Below, in pieces: positions 45,647 to 52,846 of a DNA stretch of 64,000 nucleotides. The number at the start of each line of letters is the position of its first letter. Position 1 is the stretch's first letter. Both the position numbers and the translations under genes were made by a program. A model generated the notes under the pieces. That model saw only the letters and a program-made list of their open reading frames with translations, made no database searches and was not told the origin of the DNA. Origin of the DNA: Limisoma sp963590405 (lineage in GTDB: Bacteria > Bacteroidota > Bacteroidia > Bacteroidales > Muribaculaceae); assembly GCA_963590405.1 (NCBI GenBank), contig CAVAPE010000003.1, positions 8,689 to 72,688 of the forward strand, given 5' to 3'.

Positions 45647-45832
45647 CTTTTTCTATAATTGGTTTAAAATTAAAATTATTTTCACAGAATTACTTATAAA
45701 TGACAAAGATAGTGCAAGCCGAGGGAAATTGCAAAAAATCAAGAGGTCTTGATTTTTTTGCATTTCCAAGGCGCCGCCTATCGTGCAAGCCAGATTATTG
45801 AAAATTGCCAAAATGCGCGTAGCGCATTTTTT
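45647..45832 (-). promoter_or_regulatory. Promoter-hairpin repeat unit upstream of the adhesin-like gene
   Basis: On the minus strand TTTG (45732-45735), 20-bp spacer and TATCTTTG (45704-45711) form a full promoter; the core reads GGCTTGCACTATCTTTG. A near-perfect 21-bp inverted repeat lies at 45724-45767 (centre AAGAGGTCTT). GTGCAAGCC recurs at 45712-45720 and 45783-45791, 71 bp apart, marking one full unit homologous to the 73-74-bp units upstream of 54827. A palindrome AAAATGCGC-GTA-GCGCATTTT (45810-45830) leads into the composite repeat. Confidence 0.7.
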
Positions 45833-46028
45833 ATAGGCTGAAAGCCTTATGCAACCATAGCCCAGGGCAACGCCCTGGGTAACAAACAAATACGCATTTT
45901 GCGCCCTGTAAGGGCAATACAAAACGGCGACGTTGGTGGTTTGTGTTGCCCTTACAGGGCGTTCTTGTTAACATGCCGCTACCCAGGGCGTTGCCCTGGG
46001 CTATGGTAGCATAAGGCTTTCAGCCTAT
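45833..46028 (+). repeat. Composite palindromic REP-like element, copy 1
   Basis: About 196 bp with nested complementary ends: AGGCTGAAAGCCT at the left and AGGCTTTCAGCCT at the right, CCCAGGGCAACGCCCTGGG and its mirror inside, and a central pair CGCCCTGTAAGGGCAA / TTGCCCTTACAGGGCG. The whole can fold as one long hairpin or several small ones. A second copy, inverted, is at 54438-54635. It has no coding capacity and resembles REP/MITE-type elements. Confidence 0.88.
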
Positions 46029-46162
46029 TCTTTATTCGCCGACATAGTGAGGGTGGCGTCGCCTACGGGGCGCTCTTCGGTCGGTGGCATCACCTACGGG
46101 TTGCACAAAAACAAAGGGAACTCTCGCGGAGTTCCCTTTGTAGGATGTTAGGTTGTAATGGC
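46029..46162 (-). terminator. Terminator of the 46163-47278 gene, plus short unassigned stretch
   Basis: AAAGGGAACTC (46113-46123) pairs with GAGTTCCCTTT (46129-46139); on the minus strand it is followed by GTTTTTGTG. The rest (46029-46110) shows two short GTGGCGTCGCCTACGGG / GTGGCATCACCTACGGG repeats and nothing coding. Confidence 0.7.
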
Positions 46163-47278
46163 CTATTTCACAATGACCTTTGTTGCTTTGCCGTCGGCGA
46201 AGCGGACGATGTAAATGCCATCTGCCCATTCCGAGGCATCGATTGTCGCTGTGTTTTCCACGACATATTCGCCCATCTTCATGCCTGTTGCAGCATAAAC
46301 CGCAACTTTGTCGGAAGGGCCGCTTACGATTATGTTTTTGCCGCTTTGCGCCACCTTGTATTCGTCTGTGTTCAAGGTTTTTACTGCGCCTTGCGGATTG
46401 TTTTTTACATAAAACCCGTCAACCACCATCGAGTTACCAATCCAGTTACCGGCATTGCGCACGTAGCGGAACGCGAATTTCATCTTTTTGCCAGCATATT
46501 GGCTCACGTCGACTTTATATTTCGTTATCGACGTAAGTTCCGTGTCGTAGCATTCGCGGTCAGTGAGTTTCGAGAGTACGTCGTCGGCGAGGTCAAACAC
46601 CTGCGTCCACGTTTCGCCATCGTCGTCCGACGCCATCACCTTCATCGTGTTGACCACAACCCTCTGCGAGAACGTCAGCGTACTCCAGTTGAAGTCGTTG
46701 TCCACGTCATAGCAGTCCATAAAACTTGCTGCCAGAAGGAAGTCGAGATAGTGCTCGCCTGTGGCAGCCATCTGCACCGACGGCGAGATGAGCCATTCGT
46801 CCTGCGCTACCGGCTCCAGACCGTAGGTCGATTCGGAGTAGGCAAAGTGGATAAACGCATCGCACTGCCCGTCGGGGGTGACTGGAGTGAAATGCCCGTC
46901 GCCGGTGTAGTAGCAGTACCAAGTGTTGTTGATGTTATGCGCTATCATCTCATCGGTAGGCTCATTGCCCGGGGCAATCTTTTTCGTCCAGTCGGAAGGA
47001 ATCCAGTTGAGGTCTTTGCCTTCCGTGGCATATCCTTCAAAACCTTCGTAATAAAGCGTTACGTCGTCCTGCGTCGTTTCGCTTTCGTCCTGTTTCACAA
47101 CCGCCGGCACGTTGTCACCGACATAGCGTTTGTAGACAAATCCGTTGGCGTTGCGCACTGCCTGCTGCGTTATGCCGTCGGCAATCTGACGCTGTTTGAG
47201 TACTTCAACAGCCTCGTCGGACCAGGCTGTAAAACATGTGCTTGCTGCAAGGGCAAATAAGAGTAAAGATTGTTTCAT
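46163..47278 (-). CDS. Secreted choice-of-anchor J protein with T9SS sorting tail
   Basis: 371 residues from ATG 47278 (MKQSLLLFALAASTCFTAWS, a good signal peptide); ATG 47284 would add two residues. One choice-of-anchor J domain spans ~85-290: YYEGFEGYATEGKDLNWIPS, CDAFIHFAYSESTYGLEPVA, DEWLISPSVQMAATGEHYL and MKFAFRYVRNAGN. The C-terminal ~70 residues (VAVYAATGMKMGEYVVENTA to DGKATKVIVK) are a T9SS sorting domain. It appears monocistronic with a terminator at 46113-46139. No convincing promoter box was found in the 218 bp upstream. Likely surface-exposed, non-enzymatic. Confidence 0.87.
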   Translation of the reverse strand: MKQSLLLFALAASTCFTAWSDEAVEVLKQRQIADGITQQAVRNANGFVYKRYVGDNVPAVVKQDESETTQDDVTLYYEGFEGYATEGKDLNWIPSDWTKKIAPGNEPTDEMIAHNINNTWYCYYTGDGHFTPVTPDGQCDAFIHFAYSESTYGLEPVAQDEWLISPSVQMAATGEHYLDFLLAASFMDCYDVDNDFNWSTLTFSQRVVVNTMKVMASDDDGETWTQVFDLADDVLSKLTDRECYDTELTSITKYKVDVSQYAGKKMKFAFRYVRNAGNWIGNSMVVDGFYVKNNPQGAVKTLNTDEYKVAQSGKNIIVSGPSDKVAVYAATGMKMGEYVVENTATIDASEWADGIYIVRFADGKATKVIVK

Positions 47279-47456
47279 AAACATTGATTTTTTGTTATTC
47301 GTTAGGCGAAATTACTTTCAATTTTCCATATATGCAAGTTTATTTGTAAATTTCTGCAAGCAATGGTGAATTTTATGTGGAAATTTACCACGAATAGTGC
47401 CGATATTTGAAAATAATGCAACCAAGTTGCAAAAATCATTAAATCGGCGGGACGTT

Positions 47457-47488
47457 GTTGCTTGCGTGCCACAATGTGATTAATTTTG
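47457..47488 (+). promoter_or_regulatory. Promoter of the metal-handling operon
   Basis: GTTG (47457-47460), 20-bp spacer, TAATTTTG (47481-47488), ATG at 47497 eight bases later: a nearly leaderless transcript. An inverted repeat GCAACC-AA-GTTGC (47418-47430) just upstream could be an operator. Confidence 0.55.
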
Positions 47489-47496
47489 CCGCCGAT

Positions 47497-47883
47497 ATGA
47501 AAAGCAAGAGCCAAATACTGATTCTTCTGCTCGCCTCGATGATGGTTGCCTATCTCGGAGCGGGACAACTGGTGATGCACTGCAGCATGACCGGACGCGT
47601 GGAGGCTATTGGCTCGCACAACACCGACTGCGGCGGCTGCAACGACTGCTGCTCCAAGAAGCAGACAAAGAGTTGCATGACGCTAAAGGTGAAAAAACTG
47701 CAATCGTCCACCGCCCAGCAGCAAATCAAGGCTGAGGCGGCGCAGGCATTGACGCTGCTCAGCGCCATCGTTGAAGCCGTAGTGCCCACGGATTGCGCGT
47801 TGCCCCACAATGCCATCGGGCACGAAGTGGAGAAATCGCCTCCGCGACATTATCTAACGTTTATTAGAGTACTTCTGATTTAG
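47497..47883 (+). CDS. Small cysteine-rich exported protein (HYC_CC_PP-like), metal operon
   Basis: 128 residues from ATG 47497. One N-terminal membrane or signal helix (SQILILLLASMMVAYLGAGQ) is followed by MHCSMTG, CGGCNDCCSKKQTKSCM and a distal KSPPRHYL. The His-Cys, Cys-Cys, Pro-Pro order matches the small HYC_CC_PP-type proteins often found just before metal-related TonB receptors in Bacteroidota. The clustered Cys, His and Met side chains suggest copper or another soft metal. It is followed by the TonB receptor and an HMA protein. Function not established. Confidence 0.75.
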   Translation: MKSKSQILILLLASMMVAYLGAGQLVMHCSMTGRVEAIGSHNTDCGGCNDCCSKKQTKSCMTLKVKKLQSSTAQQQIKAEAAQALTLLSAIVEAVVPTDCALPHNAIGHEVEKSPPRHYLTFIRVLLI

Positions 47884-47954
47884 TGGCAGGCGTGTGCGCA
47901 TTGCCGCACTATTTGCATACCCTAAATTAAAACAATAAAGAAGTACTGAAATAA

Positions 47955-49967
47955 ATGAAAATCATCCCATTATCAATTTTTACTTTAGCCTTTGCCCCTG
48001 TGGCGACGGCACAAGTGACTACCGACACCATCGCCGACCAGTCGCTCAAGGAGGTGCGCGTAACAGCACGGCGACCGGGAGTGACCAACCTCAGCGGTGC
48101 GCTCAACGGGCAGAACATCGCTCGCACCGAACTCTTCAAGGCGGCGTGCTGCAACCTCGGCGAGAGTTTCACCACCAACCCGTCGGTCGACGTGAGTTAC
48201 AACGATGCCACCACTGGCGCACGCCAAATCAAACTGCTCGGACTGTCGGGCACCTACGTGCAGATGCTCACCGAACAGTTGCCCAACTTCCGCGGTGCGG
48301 CTGCGCCCTATGCCCTCGGCTATGTGCCTGGACCGTGGATGAAGAGCATCCAGGTGTCGAAAGGCAGCGCGTCGGTGAAAAACGGCTACGAATCAATCAC
48401 TGGGCAAATCAATGTGGAGTACCTGAAGCCAGAGGACGACCAAGGGCTGGAAGTGAACCTCTACGGCGACTCCAAGTCGCGCCTTGAGGCCAATGCCGCC
48501 GGCAATATGCACTTCGGCAGCCATACCAGCGGCGAGATACTGCTCCACTACGAGAACAGCATCAACAACCACGACGAGAACCACGACGGCTTCTACGACA
48601 AGCCGCGCGTGGAGCAATACAATGCGCAGACGCGATGGCTCTGGAAGGGCGACCGCTACATCTTCCACGGCGGCATCTCGGGCATCAAGGAGAAGCGCCA
48701 CGGCGGACAGACAAGCCACGGAATGGAGATGCAGACGCCGCTGTTCGGCATCGAGGTCAACACCGACCGCTACGAGGCATACGCAAAAAATGCGTTTATC
48801 CTCAATGCCGAGCACGGCACCAACATCGCACTGATGGCATCGGGGTCGCTGCACGAGGAAGATGCGTTCTACGGGTTGAAGACCTACTCCGTGGACGAGA
48901 AGAATGCCTATGCTTCGCTGATGTTTGAAACCAACTTCACGGAGAAGCACAACCTCAGCGTCGGCCTCAGTCTTAACCACGACTACTTCGGCGAGCACTA
49001 CCGCCTGCAGCACGATGCCTCGCTCGCCGCCCAGCGCAACCGCGAAAAGGAGACCACGCCGGGAGCCTATGCGCAGTACACCTTCACCCTCGGCTCGCGG
49101 CTCACTGCCATGGCAGGGCTACGCCTCGACCACAGTTCGCTCTACGGCACGTTTGTCACGCCGCGTTTCCACCTTAAATATGCGCCGTCGTCGGCAGCAA
49201 GTTTCCGCATCTCGGCAGGCAAGGGCTACCGCACGGTGCATGCCTTGGCTGAAAACAACTATCTGATGGCGTCGGGCAGAACGCTCGTCATCGACCGCCT
49301 TAATCAGGAGGCAGCGTGGAACTATGGCGTTAGTGGCTCGTTCAACATCCCGCTGTTTGGCAAAAACTTGAAAGTCAATGCGGAATACTATTATACGCAT
49401 TTCTCAGAACAAGCGATTGTGGACTACGACAGCGACCCGAAGCAGATACGCATCACCAACCTTCACGGTGGGCGTTCCTACTCCCACACCATGCAGGTCG
49501 ATGTCACCTATCCGTTTTTCGAGGGTTTTACGCTCACGGCAGCCTACCGTCTCAACGACGTGCATGCCACCTACGGCGGCGTGCTCAAGGAGAAGCCGCT
49601 GACGAGCCGCTACAAAGCGCTGGTCACTGCGTCCTACAAGACGGCGATGGACCTGTGGCAGTTTGACGCAACACTGCAAATCAACGGCGGCGGACGGATG
49701 CCAGAGCCTTACGCGCTCGCCGACGGCACGATGTCGTGGGACGACCGCTTCGGAGCCTATCCGCAACTGAGTGCGCAGATTACTCGTTGGTTCCGCCATT
49801 GGTCGGTGTATGTGGGCGGCGAAAACCTCACCAACTTCAAGCAGAAGACCCCCATCTACGGCGCGTCGAACCCTTGGGGCGCAGACTTTGAGCCTACAAT
49901 GGTGTGGGGACCTGTGCACGGCTGGATGCTCTATGCTGGTGTGCGCATCAATATCGGTAAACTTTAA
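47955..49967 (+). CDS. TonB-dependent outer-membrane receptor, probably metal-related
   Basis: 670 residues. Signal peptide MKIIPLSIFTLAFAPVATA, TonB-box-like LKEVRVTARRPG, plug domain (FKAACCNLGESFTTNPSVDV, KLLGLSGTYVQMLTEQLPNF, QVSKGSASVKNGYESITGQI) and a 22-strand-type barrel ending in MLYAGVRINIGKL. It lacks the N-terminal carboxypeptidase-like domain of SusC proteins. Between a Cys-rich small protein and a periplasmic HMA protein, it is likely a transporter for copper or a metal chelate. Notable: a Cys-Cys pair in the plug and a His/Asp-rich loop (NNHDENHDGFYDK). Confidence 0.92.
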   Translation: MKIIPLSIFTLAFAPVATAQVTTDTIADQSLKEVRVTARRPGVTNLSGALNGQNIARTELFKAACCNLGESFTTNPSVDVSYNDATTGARQIKLLGLSGTYVQMLTEQLPNFRGAAAPYALGYVPGPWMKSIQVSKGSASVKNGYESITGQINVEYLKPEDDQGLEVNLYGDSKSRLEANAAGNMHFGSHTSGEILLHYENSINNHDENHDGFYDKPRVEQYNAQTRWLWKGDRYIFHGGISGIKEKRHGGQTSHGMEMQTPLFGIEVNTDRYEAYAKNAFILNAEHGTNIALMASGSLHEEDAFYGLKTYSVDEKNAYASLMFETNFTEKHNLSVGLSLNHDYFGEHYRLQHDASLAAQRNREKETTPGAYAQYTFTLGSRLTAMAGLRLDHSSLYGTFVTPRFHLKYAPSSAASFRISAGKGYRTVHALAENNYLMASGRTLVIDRLNQEAAWNYGVSGSFNIPLFGKNLKVNAEYYYTHFSEQAIVDYDSDPKQIRITNLHGGRSYSHTMQVDVTYPFFEGFTLTAAYRLNDVHATYGGVLKEKPLTSRYKALVTASYKTAMDLWQFDATLQINGGGRMPEPYALADGTMSWDDRFGAYPQLSAQITRWFRHWSVYVGGENLTNFKQKTPIYGASNPWGADFEPTMVWGPVHGWMLYAGVRINIGKL

Positions 49968-49993
49968 TCAGTAAATATTTAAAAATCAAAAAT

Positions 49994-50320
49994 ATGAAAC
50001 GTTCAATCATCGCCCTCGCAATGGGCATTATTTCCCTTTCGGGAATGGCAAAAACAATTAAGACTGTAGCCCTTACAACCACTCCGCAGATGCACTGCCA
50101 GAACTGCGAAAACAAAATCAAGGGCAACCTCCGCTTCGAGAAAGGCGTGAAGAAAATCGAAACCGACATCGACAAGCAGACAGTCACCGTGACCTACGAT
50201 GCCGACAAGACGACGGTCGACAAGATTATCGAAGGCTTCACTCGCTTCGGCTACACCGCCCGCCAACTCAAACCCGGCGAGACCGTAGCCGAAACCACCG
50301 AGGAATGCACCAATATGTAG
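49994..50320 (+). CDS. Exported heavy-metal-associated (HMA) domain protein
   Basis: 108 residues. A signal peptide (MKRSIIALAMGIISLSGMA) precedes one HMA domain with the metal-binding motif MHCQNC (Cys35, Cys38), KGNLRFEKGVKKIETDID and the C-terminal VDKIIEGFTRFGYTA. It should bind Cu(I) or a similar ion in the periplasm and pass it on; the N-terminal Met-His before the CxxC and the Cys in ECTNM at the end may add ligands. It is 26 bp after the TonB receptor, last in the operon, and ends three bases from the convergent ATPase copy D with no terminator between. Confidence 0.92.
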   Translation: MKRSIIALAMGIISLSGMAKTIKTVALTTTPQMHCQNCENKIKGNLRFEKGVKKIETDIDKQTVTVTYDADKTTVDKIIEGFTRFGYTARQLKPGETVAETTEECTNM

Positions 50321-50323
50321 TAT

Positions 50324-51493
50324 TTAATACAGCATTCCGAACATCCACAGCGGGATGATGTTGCCGTAGCCCGTTTCAATATCGTCTTTTACAACATATC
50401 CGTACTCCACCTCTTGCAGTTGCCGTTGTTTTTTCTTCTTTCCGCCGACTTCAAATGTGTATTTCCCATCGACAAGAAAGTCGGAAACTGGAGAAGCAAC
50501 AACCTCCATTGCTGAGCGGACTTGATTGTAGAAGAATGTTTCGCGCACTGTGCCAATCTCTACGTTCTCCCGACCGAGAGCGTAGATGAGGGCAGTGTTG
50601 TCAAGGTAGATTTTATCGACTTTCCCAAGTCCTTGGATTCCACCCGTCGACGACCGCAGTTGCCCGATTAATCCCGATTTTTCCAGATATGCGCAAAGGT
50701 CAGCCACGCTGTTTCTCGACACCTCCAGTTGCCCGCCTATCTGCGACAAGTTTGGCTTGAACGGCGCACTTTCTGCAACGATGGCAAGCAGTCGGCGGAG
50801 TTTGCGCGCCACCGAAACCGTCAGGTTCGCATATTGTGGGATGTCGGTCTCTATGGTTGCATTGACAACCTGCTGGATGTACTGCACGATGTCGCCGTCG
50901 GCAAATGGGTAGTAGCCGCAATGCAGATAGTCAGAAAAATGCTGCAGCGGCAGAAAACCGTTGGGAATTTCAACCTCCTGATTCAGAAGTTGCGGAATGG
51001 AGCACAGTGGAAAGCGAATGTCGTGGAAAAGATCAAGGTATTCCCTGTAGGAAAGTCCTTGCATCTCATACATCAACGCACGCCGGCTAAGGTCGGATGC
51101 CCCTTTGGCAATGTCGAGCACCGACGATCCAGTGAAAACCACGTGCAACTCGGCGTGGTAGTCGTAAATCAGTTTCAGTTCCCTCGACCAGTCCTTGTAC
51201 TTGTGTATCTCGTCGATAACCAAGTACTTGCCGCCAATTTTTGCAAATGCGTCGGCAAGGTCGGTGAGCCTATGGTTGGCAAAATAGAAATCCTCAGCCA
51301 CGACATAAAGAGTTTGGTTGACAGGTAGATGCTCCTTGATGTGCTGCAGCACGAGCGTAGTTTTGCCTACACCTCTCGGTCCCATGAGACCAATCATCCG
51401 GGCATCCCAGTTGATTTTGTCGTACATGTAGCGGTGAAATCCCGTGCTTGTTTCTTTCAGTAATTTGCGAAATGTGGCTTGCAGTTGTTCCAT
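50324..51493 (-). CDS. DUF4143-type AAA ATPase, divergent (copy D)
   Basis: 389 residues, shorter than copies A-C. Walker A GPRGVGKT (38-45), Walker B KYLVIDEIHKYKDWSRE, sensor VVFTGSSVLDI, then DUF4143-like VSRNSVADLCAYLEKSGLIG and a shortened C-terminus (SDFLVDGKYTFEVGGKKKKQ), where the usual IEVK strand reads FEVGGKKK: the nuclease-like core appears reduced. It is probably a related branch of the AAA_14/DUF4143 group, of unknown function. Upstream are a -7 box and a two-unit palindromic array with 33-bp period. It is convergent with the HMA gene. Confidence 0.9.
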   Translation of the reverse strand: MEQLQATFRKLLKETSTGFHRYMYDKINWDARMIGLMGPRGVGKTTLVLQHIKEHLPVNQTLYVVAEDFYFANHRLTDLADAFAKIGGKYLVIDEIHKYKDWSRELKLIYDYHAELHVVFTGSSVLDIAKGASDLSRRALMYEMQGLSYREYLDLFHDIRFPLCSIPQLLNQEVEIPNGFLPLQHFSDYLHCGYYPFADGDIVQYIQQVVNATIETDIPQYANLTVSVARKLRRLLAIVAESAPFKPNLSQIGGQLEVSRNSVADLCAYLEKSGLIGQLRSSTGGIQGLGKVDKIYLDNTALIYALGRENVEIGTVRETFFYNQVRSAMEVVASPVSDFLVDGKYTFEVGGKKKKQRQLQEVEYGYVVKDDIETGYGNIIPLWMFGMLY

Positions 51494-51524
51494 ATCCTTG
51501 CGCTTTAGGTTGATATTGTCGTTG

Positions 51525-51532
51525 CAAATATA
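51525..51532 (-). promoter_or_regulatory. -7 box of ATPase copy D
   Basis: TATATTTG on the minus strand, 31 bp before the start; the palindromic array begins 19 bp further upstream, at the position of the -33 element. Confidence 0.65.
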
Positions 51533-51550
51533 ATAAGGTTTCTTTAAAAC

Positions 51551-51601
51551 TGCACTGAAAATAGTGCAGTTTTTGCTTAAAAGTGCACTATTTTCAGTGC
51601 A
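51551..51601 (-). repeat. Two-unit palindromic array upstream of ATPase copy D
   Basis: TGCACT-N6-AGTGCA occurs at 51551-51568 and 51584-51601, starts 33 bp apart. The inner six bases are GAAAAT and ATTTTC, so the two 18-mers are also perfect reverse complements of each other. On the minus strand each is followed by a similar tail (C/G)TTTTAA then GCAAA or AGAAA. The 33-bp period equals that of arrays B, C and the orphan. Confidence 0.85.
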
Positions 51602-51634
51602 ATTTTGGAGATTTGCGGATTTTAGAGGGGTGAT

Positions 51635-51665
51635 TTTGAATTACGGCGCGGGGTTGCTAACTTTG
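51635..51665 (+). promoter_or_regulatory. Promoter of the class I amidotransferase gene
   Basis: TTTG (51635-51638), 19-bp spacer, TAACTTTG (51658-51665), 22-bp leader. Confidence 0.75.
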
Positions 51666-51687
51666 TGCCTATATAAATAGGTATAGA

Positions 51688-52428
51688 ATGGAAAAACCTG
51701 TAATCCTACTTTCGTGCGACGTCGACGCCCAGGAGCGCGTTAACCTCCGCCAAGAATATGTGGAGGCTGTGACTGAAGCCGGCGGCATCGCCGTGATTAT
51801 GCCGCCGCTGGTGCTGCGCTCGCAAATCGACGAGTGGCTCGACCGCGTGTGCCCCGACGCCCTGCTCCTCACTGGCGGCTGCGACCCCGACCCGCAAATC
51901 TACCGCGAGAGTCCGCGGCAAGGGCTGGGGCGAGTGTCGCTGCAGCGCGATGTCTACGAACTCGAATTGCTCGATGCCGCTATGGTGCGCGCCATCCCCG
52001 TGCTCGGCATCTGCCGCGGCTTGCAGGTAATCAATGTGGCGCTCGGTGGCTCGCTCTATCAAGATATGCTCACGCAGATGGGTGCAGAGTTTGCCAAGCA
52101 CGACCAGAAAGAGCCCACCGAGGTGGCGACCCACGAAGTGGCATTTACTGCTGGCTCGATGGCGGAGCAACTGTTTGGCACACAGTTTCTTCCCACCAAT
52201 AGCCACCACCACCAGTGCGTGCACCGCGTGGCAGACGACCTGACCGTGAGCGGCACCACCGTTGACGGAGTGGTCGAAGCCCTCGAATGGCCCGAGCGCG
52301 AAATCTTCGCCGTGCAGTTCCATCCGGAGCGTATGCGCGACGACAATGAGGCGATGACCAGATTTTTTGCTCGATGGGTGGAAAGAGTGGCTGATATTTC
52401 CTCAAGAAAAATGGCAACTGAAATATAA
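51688..52428 (+). CDS. Class I glutamine amidotransferase-like hydrolase (peptidase C26 / PuuD-like)
   Basis: 246 residues. Nucleophile Cys109 in VLGICRGLQVINVALGG, oxyanion region DALLLTGGCDPDPQIY, and the catalytic His-Glu in FAVQFHPERM are all present, as in gamma-glutamyl-GABA or gamma-glutamyl-peptide hydrolases. It acts in the cytoplasm to cleave a gamma-glutamyl bond; the exact substrate is unknown. It has its own promoter and stands alone between ATPase copy D (divergent) and acpP. Confidence 0.92.
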   Translation: MEKPVILLSCDVDAQERVNLRQEYVEAVTEAGGIAVIMPPLVLRSQIDEWLDRVCPDALLLTGGCDPDPQIYRESPRQGLGRVSLQRDVYELELLDAAMVRAIPVLGICRGLQVINVALGGSLYQDMLTQMGAEFAKHDQKEPTEVATHEVAFTAGSMAEQLFGTQFLPTNSHHHQCVHRVADDLTVSGTTVDGVVEALEWPEREIFAVQFHPERMRDDNEAMTRFFARWVERVADISSRKMATEI

Positions 52429-52539
52429 ATATCTTAAAAAACGGCTAAAAAATGCTCTAAAACATGCACAATAGTCAGTTTTTTGTGCAAAAACGAGTGG
52501 TTTTTGGGTTAAATATTTTTCATTTCGAATAATAATTAT

Positions 52540-52547
52540 TTCCTTTG
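52540..52547 (+). promoter_or_regulatory. Possible -7 box of acpP-fabF
   Basis: TTCCTTTG deviates from TAnnTTTG at one position; it lies 53 bp before the acpP start in a very A+T-rich leader. The -33 element is not clear. Confidence 0.35.
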
Positions 52548-52600
52548 CAAGTCTAAAATACGAAACAAAAGAATATTATTAATCTAAAAATTAAAAAATT

Positions 52601-52837
52601 ATGTCTGAAATTGCAGAAAGAGTAAAGGCTATAATTGTTGACAAACTTAGTGTAAACGAGTCAGAAGTAACTCCAGAAGCAACATTTGCTCAGGATCTCG
52701 GCGCAGATTCACTTGACACTGTAGAATTGATCATGGAATTCGAGAAAGAATTCGGCATCACAATTCCTGACGACCAAGCAGAAGGCATCAAGACTGTTGG
52801 TGACGCTATCTCTTATATCGAAAACGCTAACAAATAA
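52601..52837 (+). CDS. acpP: Acyl carrier protein
   Basis: 78 residues, standard length. The phosphopantetheine site is GADSLDTVELIMEFE with Ser37; the acidic helix after it is the docking face for fatty-acid enzymes. It carries acyl chains in fatty acid synthesis in the cytoplasm. fabF follows after 9 bp, the classic pairing. Codons are biased to A/T-ending forms as expected for a highly expressed gene. Confidence 0.98.
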   Translation: MSEIAERVKAIIVDKLSVNESEVTPEATFAQDLGADSLDTVELIMEFEKEFGITIPDDQAEGIKTVGDAISYIENANK

Positions 52838-52846
52838 ATTCTCTTA

